Source: Lachnospiraceae bacterium
Lineage (GTDB): Bacteria; Bacillota; Clostridia; Lachnospirales; Lachnospiraceae
NCBI GenBank assembly: GCA_017558145.1
Contig: JAFYWF010000095.1
Coordinates: 1 to 39,833, forward strand
Direction of reading: 5' to 3'
DNA length: 39,833 nt
Position 1 is the first letter of the stretch; the number at the start of each line of letters is the position of its first letter. Shown piece after piece: positions 1 to 6,722 of the stretch. The notes under the pieces were generated by a model. It saw nothing but the letters and a program-made list of their open reading frames with translations, was not told the DNA's origin and did no database searches. The position numbers were made by a program, and so were the translations under genes.

Positions 1-602
1 ATGGTCTTTCTGAAATCATGGGACCAGGTGTGGCTTGTGACTGTATTTACCATAAAGGTTTACATGTTAATGAAGATCACTTCTTACCAGAAATTTTAAA
101 TCCTGATACCTTAGCACCATGTGCAGAAGATGAATTAGGCGAATTAGCATTTACAACATTAACAAAAGAAGGTATTCCGTTACTTCGTTACCGTACAAGA
201 GACCTTACAAGTATCTCTTATGCAAAATGTGAATGTGGAAGAACTACTGCTAGACTTAGCAGATTCAAAGGACGTTCCGACGACATGTTAATTATCCGTG
301 GTGTAAACGTATTCCCATCTCAGGTAGAAGCAGCTCTTTTAGAAATGGGTGAAACATCTCCACATTACATGATGATTGTTGACCGTGTAAACAACCTTGA
401 TACTTTAGAAGTACAGGTAGAAGTAGATGGTGCATTCTTCTTTGATAGATTGAGTGAATTAGATAATCTTACTAAGAAAATCGCACATGTTCTTCAGCAG
501 GCAATCGGTCTTGCAGTAAAAGTGAAATTAGTAGAACCTAATACTATCGAAAGAAGTATGGGTAAAGCGGTTCACGTAATTGACAAACGTAAGTTAGTAT
601 AG
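1..602 (+). CDS. paaK: Phenylacetate-CoA ligase, C-terminal part (gene starts before the window)
   Basis: Open from the left edge in the frame starting at base 3, so the N-terminal half with the AMP-binding site lies outside. What remains opens with GLSEIMGPGVA, the conserved segment of phenylacetate-CoA ligases, and continues through a Cys pair (KCECGR), the hinge-like stretch RFKGRSDDMLIIRGVNVFPSQVEAALLEM and the C-terminal lid domain. The family adenylates an aryl acid and forms its CoA thioester. In anaerobes such ligases are often beside indolepyruvate ferredoxin oxidoreductase and an ACT protein; the ACT gene does follow after 10 bases, which supports the assignment. The exact aryl substrate cannot be told from this fragment. 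Confidence 0.9.
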   Translation, partial: GLSEIMGPGVACDCIYHKGLHVNEDHFLPEILNPDTLAPCAEDELGELAFTTLTKEGIPLLRYRTRDLTSISYAKCECGRTTARLSRFKGRSDDMLIIRGVNVFPSQVEAALLEMGETSPHYMMIVDRVNNLDTLEVQVEVDGAFFFDRLSELDNLTKKIAHVLQQAIGLAVKVKLVEPNTIERSMGKAVHVIDKRKLV

Positions 603-612
603 GAGGTAAGCC

Positions 613-999
613 ATGTTAGTTAATCAGTTATCTGTTTTTATGGAAAATAAAGAAGGACGTCTGGAACAAGTATTAGAAACTTTAGCAGAAGGTAATATCA
701 ACATTAATTCCTTGTCTTTGGCAGAAGCTACCGATTATGGAATGCTTCGTATGATGGTATCTGATCCGGAAGCCGGAGAAGCAGCTTTAAAAGAAAAAGG
801 ATTTATGGCTAGATTAACTCCTGTTCTTGCAGTAGATGTTGCTGATGAAGTTGGACAGTTACAGATTGTTCTTACAAAAATCAAACAGGCCGGAATCAAC
901 ATCGAATATGTATATTCCATGAAAGCCGGCGGTGATGGAGCTACTATCATCATTAGAACTTCTGATTTGGAAAAAACAGAAGAAGTGTTGAAAGCGTAA
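613..999 (+). CDS. Tandem ACT-domain protein linked to phenylacetate-CoA ligase
   Basis: A 128-aa protein made of two ACT domains, about residues 1-66 and 70-128. Each shows the usual opening strand followed by a glycine/asparagine turn (LSVFMENKEGRLEQVLETLAEGNININ and then LQIVLTKIKQAGINIEYVY). ACT domains bind amino acids or similar small ligands. The gene sits 10 bases after the ligase with a strong AGGAGG site (601-606), so the two are co-transcribed, and a terminator follows at once. Such pairs are common in anaerobes that degrade aromatic amino acids; a ligand-sensing role for the ligase or its pathway is inference. Confidence 0.85.
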   Translation: MLVNQLSVFMENKEGRLEQVLETLAEGNININSLSLAEATDYGMLRMMVSDPEAGEAALKEKGFMARLTPVLAVDVADEVGQLQIVLTKIKQAGINIEYVYSMKAGGDGATIIIRTSDLEKTEEVLKA

Positions 1000-1019
1000 A
1001 TAAATAGTAAAGGTAGAAA

Positions 1020-1053
1020 GGCTGAAAGAAGGAAAGTTCTTTCGGTCTTTTTC
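1020..1053 (+). terminator. Rho-independent terminator after the ACT gene
   Basis: Arms 1020-1030 and 1037-1047 pair over 11 bases with two G-U pairs around a six-base loop, followed by a T-rich tract. It closes the ligase-ACT operon. Confidence 0.75.
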
Positions 1054-1105
1054 TTTTCAAAGGAACCTTAATTGAAAAACTTATTTCCAGTTAGTTGTTT
1101 TTGAT

Positions 1106-1186
1106 AAAACGGGGCAAAAAAGGAAGAATACAACACAAAAAACGGGGCAAAAATAGACAATAGACATTGAAAAAACGGGGCGAAAA
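1106..1186. repeat. Three 15-bp repeats at exact 33-bp spacing before the ATPase gene
   Basis: Copies of AAAACGGGGC(A/G)AAAA lie at 1106-1120, 1139-1153 and 1172-1186. The C that opens CGGGG falls at 1110, 1143 and 1176, exactly 33 bases apart, or about three helical turns, so all copies would face the same side of the DNA. Only the 15-bp core is conserved; the 18-base spacers differ. The third copy sits between the predicted -35 and -10 of the ATPase gene. This looks like an operator array, but no matching regulator is known to me. Confidence 0.75.
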
Positions 1187-1195
1187 GTATATTAT
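1167..1195 (+). promoter_or_regulatory. Predicted promoter of the DUF4143 ATPase gene
   Basis: TTGAAA (1167-1172), 17-bp spacer, TATTAT (1190-1195), followed closely by an AGG-rich ribosome site and the ATG at 1216. The spacer contains the third CGGGGC repeat, so a protein bound there would block RNA polymerase. Confidence 0.5.
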
Positions 1196-1215
1196 GTATT
1201 TGGAGGTAAGTATTC

Positions 1216-2562
1216 ATGTTTAGAAAAGATTCCAATATAGTAAAAGATTGGCTTGAAAATTCAAATAAAGCACTATTGGTCACAGGGGCAAGGCAGATTG
1301 GAAAAACTTGGCTTGTAAGAGACGAGATTGAAAAAAGCGGATACAAGAAATATGAAGTAAACTTTATAGATCAACCTGGTATGATTGATTACTTAAATGC
1401 ACAAATGAGTGCCGAAGAATTTTTAGTGAAATTAAAAATGCTTATGCCGGAGGAATGCAAACCACATAACACAGTTGTCTTTTTTGATGAAATTCAAAAG
1501 TGCCCTGAAATTGTAACTAAAATTAAATTTCTTGTGGATGAAGGTAGTTTTAAATATGTAATGAGCGGCTCCTTGCTGGGGGTGGAACTGAAAGGAATAG
1601 CTTCTGCACCAGTGGGGTATTTAACAGTTTTAAAAATGTATCCTATGGATTTTGAAGAATTCATGATAGCCAATGGTGTCTCAAAAGCTACCTTAGATAT
1701 GTTAAAAGAAAAGTTTGAGACACATACGGTTATAGATGAATTTATACATCAGAAGCTTTTGGCTATGTTTTTTGTGTATCTAATTGTAGGTGGAATGCCG
1801 GATGCAGTGAGTACTTATATTAAAACAAAAGATATCCGGGAAGTTGATAAAGTGCAAAGAGACATTGTAACACTTTATAAAGATGATTTTTCACAATATG
1901 AGCAAGAAGATAAAAAGCTTAAATTGAAATCCATCTACGATATCATTCCAGCGGAATTAAACAAACAGAATAAAAAATTCGTTTTTACCATGTTGGATAA
2001 GGAACTTAAGTTTGACCGATATGAAAATAGTTTTTTATGGCTGAAGGATGCAGGGGTTGCGCTGCCGATTTATAATGTTGATGCGCCTGTTACCCCTCTT
2101 TTGGCAAGTAAGAGTAGTAATGTGTTCAAATTATTTTTCAGTGATATTGGATTACTAACAAGTGCATACCCGGCAGAAACAAAAATTCAGCTGATTAATA
2201 AAAATGGAGAAGTCAATAACGGAGCCCACTTTGAAAATGCTGTTGCACAGCAGCTGACAGCTAATGAATTTGATGTATATTTCTGTAAAAAGAAGAATAT
2301 AGGTGAATTGGACTTTGTAATAGAAATGAATGGAAAAGTAGTTCCAATTGAAGTGAAATCCGGAAAAGCATATAAAGTGCACAAAGCTTTAGATAATTAT
2401 ATGAATATTCCAGATTATCATATGGAAAAGGGCTATGTTTTCTCTGTAGGTAATATAGAAATGGACGGAAATGTCATCTACCTTCCAATTTACATGTGTT
2501 ATCTATTAAAGGAACAGCAGCTTGAGAAGATGATCGTAAATTTGGATATTGATGGGTTATAA
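1216..2562 (+). CDS. AAA-family ATPase with DUF4143 C-terminal domain
   Basis: A 448-aa protein. The Walker A loop GARQIGKT is at about residues 24-31 and Walker B VVFFDEIQ near 90-97. The C-terminal third carries a nuclease-fold-like core, ELDFVIEMNGKVVPIEVKSGK (about 360-380), in which the D, the E and the K of E-V-K fit the PD-(D/E)XK arrangement. These ATPases are widespread in gut bacteria and archaea, often in several copies, and no cellular role is firmly established. The start follows a GGAGG site at 1202-1206. A small STAS-like gene follows after 41 bases and probably shares the transcript. The three phased repeats upstream suggest specific control. Confidence 0.9.
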   Translation: MFRKDSNIVKDWLENSNKALLVTGARQIGKTWLVRDEIEKSGYKKYEVNFIDQPGMIDYLNAQMSAEEFLVKLKMLMPEECKPHNTVVFFDEIQKCPEIVTKIKFLVDEGSFKYVMSGSLLGVELKGIASAPVGYLTVLKMYPMDFEEFMIANGVSKATLDMLKEKFETHTVIDEFIHQKLLAMFFVYLIVGGMPDAVSTYIKTKDIREVDKVQRDIVTLYKDDFSQYEQEDKKLKLKSIYDIIPAELNKQNKKFVFTMLDKELKFDRYENSFLWLKDAGVALPIYNVDAPVTPLLASKSSNVFKLFFSDIGLLTSAYPAETKIQLINKNGEVNNGAHFENAVAQQLTANEFDVYFCKKKNIGELDFVIEMNGKVVPIEVKSGKAYKVHKALDNYMNIPDYHMEKGYVFSVGNIEMDGNVIYLPIYMCYLLKEQQLEKMIVNLDIDGL

Positions 2563-2603
2563 AATGATTAACAGGAATACATGAAAAAGAGAGAGGTGTT
2601 TGA

Positions 2604-2888
2604 ATGTTTGCTGATAATGACGGTGGTTTTACAAAAACTCGCATTCCCATTAAAAATTTTTTTGAGACATTTCCTGTGTCCAGAACTCAAGCTAAGAGAT
2701 TAAGTAATCGTTTTGAAGCTTTTCAGGAAATCGAATTGTATTTTGAGGGAATTGACGAAATAGGACAGGGATTTGCACATGAATTATTTGTTGTATTTAA
2801 GAGAAATCATGAAGATATTAAGTTAATACCGATTCATACTACAAAAGATATTGATAGAATGATTAATCATGTGAAAAATGGTGAGTAG
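2604..2888 (+). CDS. STAS-like DUF4325 domain protein
   Basis: A 94-aa protein consisting almost only of the DUF4325 fold: SRTQAKRLSNRFEAFQEIELYFEGIDEIGQGFAHELFVVF matches the family's characteristic order (Ser/Arg-x-x-Ala-Arg helix, strand ending in a Phe-x-Gly turn, then a G-x-x-F-A helix). Many family members occur beside or fused to a histidine-kinase-like ATPase, like anti-sigma antagonists. Here the neighbour is instead a DUF4143 ATPase 41 bases upstream. A purine-rich GAGAGAGG site precedes the start and a terminator follows. Partner and function are unknown. Confidence 0.75.
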   Translation: MFADNDGGFTKTRIPIKNFFETFPVSRTQAKRLSNRFEAFQEIELYFEGIDEIGQGFAHELFVVFKRNHEDIKLIPIHTTKDIDRMINHVKNGE

Positions 2889-2892
2889 GAAT

Positions 2893-2928
2893 AAAAGGTT
2901 GTATTCTGGAGAGAATATAACCTTTTTT
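2893..2928 (+). terminator. Terminator after the STAS-like gene
   Basis: Arms 2893-2907 and 2912-2926 pair around a four-base loop with one G-U pair, ending in a T run. It closes the ATPase/STAS-like unit. Confidence 0.8.
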
Positions 2929-3111
2929 ATGTTTGAACTAAATTTAAACTTCTCCAACTGGTGCAGTACTATACGCAAGGATTAGAAAATCTACGTCTTG
3001 ATCGTGTAAAGTGTGCGTTTGATAGTACGCGAAAAAAACAAAGACTTCTAAGAAGCAATAGAGAAAACATAATTATATAGAAAATGTAGTATTATTATAA
3101 AAGGAGCATTA

Positions 3112-3486
3112 ATGGGAAGAGCGTCTACAAAAGAAAATAAAAACATATATCAAATTACTCGTGAAAACCTGGATCTTTCAAGAGAAAAAGCCAGTGAATT
3201 GTTAGAGACAATTCCGCCGGAGAGAATCGAGAAAATTGAAAATGAAAAATCCATGCCACATCCGGATGAAGTACTTACGATGTCTAAGGGATATAAGAAA
3301 CCGTCCTTGTGTAATTACTATTGCTCCAACCAGTGTCCTATTGGAAAAGAGTATGTTCCGCAGATTGAGGTGAAAGAGTTATCTGCCATTGTACTGGAAA
3401 CGCTTCAGTTATGGGCAGAAAAAATGTTAGCCAATGATGTAATTGATGCAGAAGAATATAAAAAAAGAAAGAAAAATAAAGAATAA
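3112..3486 (+). CDS. Small HTH-like (XRE-type) protein with a CX3CX3C cluster
   Basis: A 124-aa protein. Residues about 10-62 look like an XRE helix-turn-helix (YQITRENLDLSREKASELLETIPPERIEKIENEKSMPHPDEVLTMSKGY). A three-cysteine cluster CNYYCSNQC follows, then a charged helical tail ending KKRKKNKE. The AAAGGAG site at 3100-3106 supports the start. The cysteine cluster immediately after the DNA-binding-like part could bind a metal or respond to redox state; this is inference. I recognise the layout as recurring in Lachnospiraceae but know of no assigned function. It has no obvious partner in the window. Confidence 0.7.
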   Translation: MGRASTKENKNIYQITRENLDLSREKASELLETIPPERIEKIENEKSMPHPDEVLTMSKGYKKPSLCNYYCSNQCPIGKEYVPQIEVKELSAIVLETLQLWAEKMLANDVIDAEEYKKRKKNKE

Positions 3487-3556
3487 CTTTTGGGATTATA
3501 AGAAAATATAATGATAAATTGTTTATGACAAAATTTTACATAAGGGGATAAAAACC

Positions 3557-4049
3557 ATGACAAAACTAAAAACCGTATTAAAAATAGTTATCATCGTTCT
3601 TGTTATCATCTGCTTACTTCTTACTTCTTGTAGAGTACAAAATGGATAAAGCAGATACCGCTGTTTGTGTTGCAGGACAAGCATTACTTGACGAATATGA
3701 TGGTGCTTGTGCCATTCAGTGTTTCGATCCAAGAGTTCTTTTATGGTACAAGAAAAATGCGCCTCAGGTTGCCCGTGGTCAGCTTGCGGAAGAATTCTGG
3801 GAAAAAGAAGAATATGATGGAAAGGCATTGTACCTGGTGCTTACATACATGTTAACCAACGTGGCAACACGTCCTGACTTTATTAGCTACAAGGCGATCC
3901 ACAAGGACAACATTTCTTTAAATGTTTGTCGTATGTTGGGAGCTAAGACAGCTTGTTTCACATTGAAAAGTCCGGAAGAATTTGCATATGTAAATGATGA
4001 TTTTGATATGTATATTTTTGATAGTTTTGACATTTCTCAGCATAGATAA
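3557..4049 (+). pseudogene. Broken glycerophosphodiester phosphodiesterase gene (internal deletion)
   Basis: An AAGGGG site at 3542-3547 and ATG at 3557 begin a 30-codon frame with one membrane segment (VLKIVIIVLVIICLLLTS) that stops at 3647. A second frame, running to 4049, encodes the C-terminal half of a GDPD-family enzyme: LVEYKMDKADTAVCVAGQALLDEY, SFDPRVL-like CFDPRVLLWYKKN, and an ending DFDMYIFDSF. The family's N-terminal catalytic part, with the HRG motif and the acidic metal ligands, is missing. The simplest reading is one gene in which a few hundred bases were lost near 3625-3632, with a frameshift at the junction. It should not be an active phosphodiesterase. An ATG at 3600 could still yield the C-terminal fragment. 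Confidence 0.8.
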
Positions 4050-4078
4050 AAAACAGTGATAGTACAGGAGGTGAGTTC

Positions 4079-4210
4079 TTGACAGTGCGGGAAAGAATTC
4101 TGATGTTAAGAATAAAAGAAAAGGTAGATAAAAATCCTGAATATGCGAAAAAGATTGGTATTCAGGTGAAACTGATACAAAACCAAAATAAAAATATAAC
4201 CTTGGACTAG
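4079..4210 (+). CDS. Small conserved-looking protein, 43 aa, TTG start
   Basis: A TTG at 4079 lies four bases after a strong AGGAGGTGAG site (4065-4074) and opens a frame of 43 codons ending at 4210. The product begins TVRERILMLRIKEKVDKNPEYAKKIGIQVKL and ends in an Asn/Lys-rich tail. It is basic, helical and has no membrane segment. I recall similar small proteins in Lachnospiraceae but no function. It lies 29 bases after the GDPD remnant and its end overlaps the predicted promoter of the next gene. Confidence 0.6.
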   Translation: MTVRERILMLRIKEKVDKNPEYAKKIGIQVKLIQNQNKNITLD

Positions 4211-4230
4211 ATTTGAGAGGGGTATATAAT
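4202..4230 (+). promoter_or_regulatory. Predicted promoter of the TIM-barrel hydrolase/Crp operon
   Basis: TTGGAC (4202-4207), 17-bp spacer, TATAAT (4225-4230), followed by an AGAGGAG ribosome site and ATG at 4264. Confidence 0.6.
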
Positions 4231-4263
4231 AATGGATAAGTTGGGCATAGAGGAGAAACTATC

Positions 4264-5097
4264 ATGATTATCGATTTTCATACACATATATTTCCGGATA
4301 AAATAGCGGCTAGAACCATAGAATCGCTAGGAGCAATTGCAGGAGTGAGAGCAGCTACAGACGGAACACTAAATGGATTATTAGCATCTATGGAAAAATC
4401 CGGAATAGAGAAGTCTGTGATTATGCCTGTTTGTACAAAACCGGAGCAGTTTGAAAATATCAATCATTTTGCGAAAAAAATAAATGATATATATGGAGGG
4501 AAATTAATTTCCTTTGGTGGTATTCATCCAGACTGTGAGAACCCAAAAGAAAAATTAAATTATATAAAAGCTTTGGGGATTCCGGGAATAAAAATTCATC
4601 CTGATTATCAGAGGGTTATGATAGATGATGTTCGTTTTATGAGAATTATAGAACATGCTAATGAGCTAGGCCTTATGATACTTACACATGCAGGTATAGA
4701 TATTGGCTTACCAGAGCCTGTACATTGTCCACCTGAAAAAATGAGAAAAGTTTTAGATACATTGAAACCGAAAAAAATGATTTTGGCACATATGGGTGGC
4801 TGGAAGCAGTGGGAAGAAGTATATGAATGTCTGGCTGGAGAAGATGTATATTTAGATACGGCATTTATGTTTGGAGTATGGGATGCAAGTGCGGAAAATC
4901 GAGAGTATATTACTAAAGAGATGTTTCTAAAGATTTTAGAAAAGCACGGTTTTGATAAAATCTTATTCGCTACAGATTCTCCGTGGAGCAATGCGGTAAA
5001 AGGAATTGAGTATATTAGAAACCTTCCAATTAACGAAAAAGAAAAAAGTATGATTTTAGGCGAGAATGCTATTAGATTATTAAATGGAGTTTTTTGA
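4264..5097 (+). CDS. Amidohydrolase-2-type metal-dependent TIM-barrel hydrolase
   Basis: A 277-aa protein that opens IIDFHTHIF, giving the HxH metal pair at residues 6 and 8. Later metal or base positions are visible as KIHPDYQ, LTHAGI, LAHMGG and the terminal FATDSPW aspartate. This is the amidohydrolase-related (TatD/decarboxylase-like) superfamily, acting on C-N, C-O or C-C bonds of small molecules. No substrate can be assigned. A Crp/Fnr regulator follows with an 11-base gap, which suggests joint transcription. The gene has its own well-formed promoter. Confidence 0.85.
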   Translation: MIIDFHTHIFPDKIAARTIESLGAIAGVRAATDGTLNGLLASMEKSGIEKSVIMPVCTKPEQFENINHFAKKINDIYGGKLISFGGIHPDCENPKEKLNYIKALGIPGIKIHPDYQRVMIDDVRFMRIIEHANELGLMILTHAGIDIGLPEPVHCPPEKMRKVLDTLKPKKMILAHMGGWKQWEEVYECLAGEDVYLDTAFMFGVWDASAENREYITKEMFLKILEKHGFDKILFATDSPWSNAVKGIEYIRNLPINEKEKSMILGENAIRLLNGVF

Positions 5098-5108
5098 TAG
5101 AGGAAGTT

Positions 5109-5774
5109 ATGGAATTTAAATTATTTTATGAAGAATATTTTCCTTTTTGGAATAAATTAACAAAACAAGATAAAGAATATTTGTGTGAAAATTCATCAGT
5201 GGCTTATTTTGAAAAAGAGCAAGCAGTTCATGATAATACAGGTTGTTCGGGATTGTTTATTGTAAAAAGCGGAAGGCTTCGTCTGTATATGATATCGGAA
5301 GAAGGGAAAGAAATAACGCTTTATAGACTTTCTCCAGGAGATATTTGTATGTTATCTGCTTCCTGCGTACTTCAGAGTATTTCCTTTGATGTGTATGTAG
5401 ATGCGGAAGTGCCAAGTGAATGTTATGTAATTAATGGTTTAGCTTTTAAAAAGGTTAGTGAACGTGTATTGGAAGTAAAAAACTATGCACTTGAAATAGC
5501 ACTTGGACGTTTTTCGGATGTCATGTGGATTATGCAGCAGATTGTGTTTATGAGTATGGACAAGAGAGTGGCAATTTTTCTTTTGGATGAAATTACAGAG
5601 AATAAAACAGACGTGGTAACTTTAACCCATGAGCAGATTGCCAGACATCTGGGAACTGCAAGGGAAGTGGTGACCAGAATGCTAAAGCATTTTTCGGCAG
5701 ATGGCATTGTAGAGGTATCCAGAAAAGGAATTAAAATTATAGATAAAAAGAAATTACAGGATATTGCTTATTAG
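5109..5774 (+). CDS. Crp/Fnr-family transcriptional regulator
   Basis: A 221-aa protein with an N-terminal cyclic-nucleotide-binding-type beta roll (about 20-115: LFIVKSGRLRLYMISEEGKEITLYRLSPGDICML), a dimerisation helix, and a C-terminal winged helix (about 160-215: LTHEQIARHLGTAREVVTRMLKHFSADGIVEV). I chose ATG 5109, behind AGAGGA at 5099-5104, over an in-frame TTG at 5094 that overlaps the previous stop codon and lacks a ribosome site. There is no N-terminal FNR-like cysteine cluster, so direct Fe-S oxygen sensing is unlikely. It converges on a ferredoxin/membrane Fe-S pair whose promoter has a Crp/Fnr-like palindrome, a possible target. Confidence 0.9.
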   Translation: MEFKLFYEEYFPFWNKLTKQDKEYLCENSSVAYFEKEQAVHDNTGCSGLFIVKSGRLRLYMISEEGKEITLYRLSPGDICMLSASCVLQSISFDVYVDAEVPSECYVINGLAFKKVSERVLEVKNYALEIALGRFSDVMWIMQQIVFMSMDKRVAIFLLDEITENKTDVVTLTHEQIARHLGTAREVVTRMLKHFSADGIVEVSRKGIKIIDKKKLQDIAY

Positions 5775-5796
5775 GCGATATCCTGTAATTTTTTTT
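5754..5796 (+). terminator. Terminator overlapping the end of the Crp/Fnr gene
   Basis: Arms 5754-5767 and 5775-5788 pair over 14 bases with one U-G pair, then eight T. The regulator's stop codon (5772-5774) is in the loop. An A-rich stretch on the left gives some T tract on the minus strand, so it may also stop the convergent Fe-S operon. Confidence 0.85.
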
Positions 5797-5827
5797 ATAA
5801 GGTATATAAAGATAAAAAAGATTGTTT

Positions 5828-6403
5828 TTATTTTTCATGAGCTTTGATTTTGCATATCATTTGTGTCATGGTACCCATTGGACAATAAACGCACCAGGAA
5901 CGAGGTTTGAATAATACCATAGTGATAATGCCAAGTAAGGTTGAGGTTAACATCATACTATAGAATCCAAAAGCAAATTGAGCAACACCTGGTGAAAATA
6001 AAGTTCCGTGATAAGCCCAGTGCCAAGGAACTTTAAAGGTCCAAAACAGTGTTACTACTTGTTTTAAATCAGCACCTGCAAATACCAGATATGTATTCCA
6101 TAACATAAGAAAGAACATAGTAAAAAAGAAAATTAAAAATCCATATCTAAAGTAAGGAGATACCATCCAACGAGGCATATCTTTTTTGCGGGATAATCCA
6201 AATCGTCCACCAAGCATGGAGAATAACTGTCCTCTACCGCAATAACGGTTACAATAGCCTTTGGTACCTTGAGTAATGGAAATTACTAAAGGTGTAATAA
6301 AACATATCCAGCCAAGCCAGGCAAATAAAATGTTAAAGAACCCAAGTATTATATAGAGAGTAGAAAATATCCAAAGATAATCATACCATTTTTTCTTATT
6401 CAT
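5828..6403 (-). CDS. NapH/NosR-like membrane 4Fe-4S protein
   Basis: A 191-aa protein with about four hydrophobic segments (about 10-45, 90-110, 135-160). Cysteines are in NapH/NosR-like positions: CNRYCGRGQ at residues 51-55 and CVYCPMGTMTQ at 171-174, with a further Cys at 184. It lacks the ferredoxin domain that larger NapH proteins carry, and the adjacent upstream gene supplies a separate ferredoxin, overlapping by 8 bases. Together they look like a membrane electron-transfer module passing electrons between a quinol-like or membrane partner and soluble acceptors. The acceptor is not in the window. Confidence 0.8.
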   Translation of the reverse strand: MNKKKWYDYLWIFSTLYIILGFFNILFAWLGWICFITPLVISITQGTKGYCNRYCGRGQLFSMLGGRFGLSRKKDMPRWMVSPYFRYGFLIFFFTMFFLMLWNTYLVFAGADLKQVVTLFWTFKVPWHWAYHGTLFSPGVAQFAFGFYSMMLTSTLLGIITMVLFKPRSWCVYCPMGTMTQMICKIKAHEK

Positions 6404-6593
6404 TAGCGGACTCCTCCTTAATTGTAATTAAGCTGGCAGGACACTTTTTCGCACACATACCGCACCCTACACATTTGGAATAGTCAACCATAGCACAAAC
6501 TCCCTTTGGAATGCTAACGGCGTTTAATTTACATGCAGTAAGACAACAACCACATGCAACGCATAAATTCTGATCTATAAATGCTTTTTTCAT
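6396..6593 (-). CDS. 2[4Fe-4S] ferredoxin
   Basis: A 65-aa bacterial-type ferredoxin. The first cluster ligands are Cys 11, 14, 17 and 21, the second Cys 41, 44, 47 and 51 followed by Pro. Extra cysteines occur at 16 and 33, and the usual proline after the first cluster is replaced by Lys. A strong AGGAGG site precedes the start. Its end overlaps the start of the NapH-like gene by 8 bases, so translation is probably coupled and the two act together. Confidence 0.92.
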   Translation of the reverse strand: MKKAFIDQNLCVACGCCLTACKLNAVSIPKGVCAMVDYSKCVGCGMCAKKCPASLITIKEESANE

Positions 6594-6643
6594 AATAATT
6601 CCTCCTTTGCAAATTAAATATATAATATAAAGAAAGTAATTTC

Positions 6644-6659
6644 AGTAACTTTTGTCACT
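6644..6659. promoter_or_regulatory. Crp/Fnr-like palindrome before the ferredoxin gene
   Basis: AGTAAC-TTTT-GTCACT is a 6-4-6 inverted repeat with one mismatch pair. It lies upstream of a TATATT -10-like hexamer on the minus strand (6624-6629), centred near -35 of the likely start, where Crp/Fnr activators often bind. A Crp/Fnr gene is about 0.9 kb away. The link is inference. Confidence 0.4.
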
Positions 6660-6677
6660 TAAAAAACAATTTTAGGG

Positions 6678-6706
6678 TTGCTTTTTATTAATAAAGGGTA
6701 TATACT
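6678..6706 (+). promoter_or_regulatory. Predicted promoter of the sodium:solute symporter gene
   Basis: TTGCTT (6678-6683), 17-bp spacer, TATACT (6701-6706). Transcription would start near 6713, giving a leader of about 130 bases that contains the nested palindromes at 6723-6757. Confidence 0.55.
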
Positions 6707-6722
6707 AACTACAGTGCTTTAT

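Noticed and set aside
1106..1186. CRISPR-like spacing of the three repeats
   Set aside because: Only 15 bases are conserved, there are three units, spacers are 18 bases, and no cas gene is present.
1068..1346. Open frame on the minus strand across the CGGGGC repeats, encoding a Phe/Leu-rich peptide
   Set aside because: It is created by the A-rich repeats read backwards, has no ribosome site and overlaps the real ATPase gene.
4608..4991. Long antisense frame inside the TIM-barrel hydrolase gene
   Set aside because: It is a mirror of a well-supported gene and shows no protein-family features or ribosome site. The same holds for the antisense frames in carB, murA and the NhaC gene.
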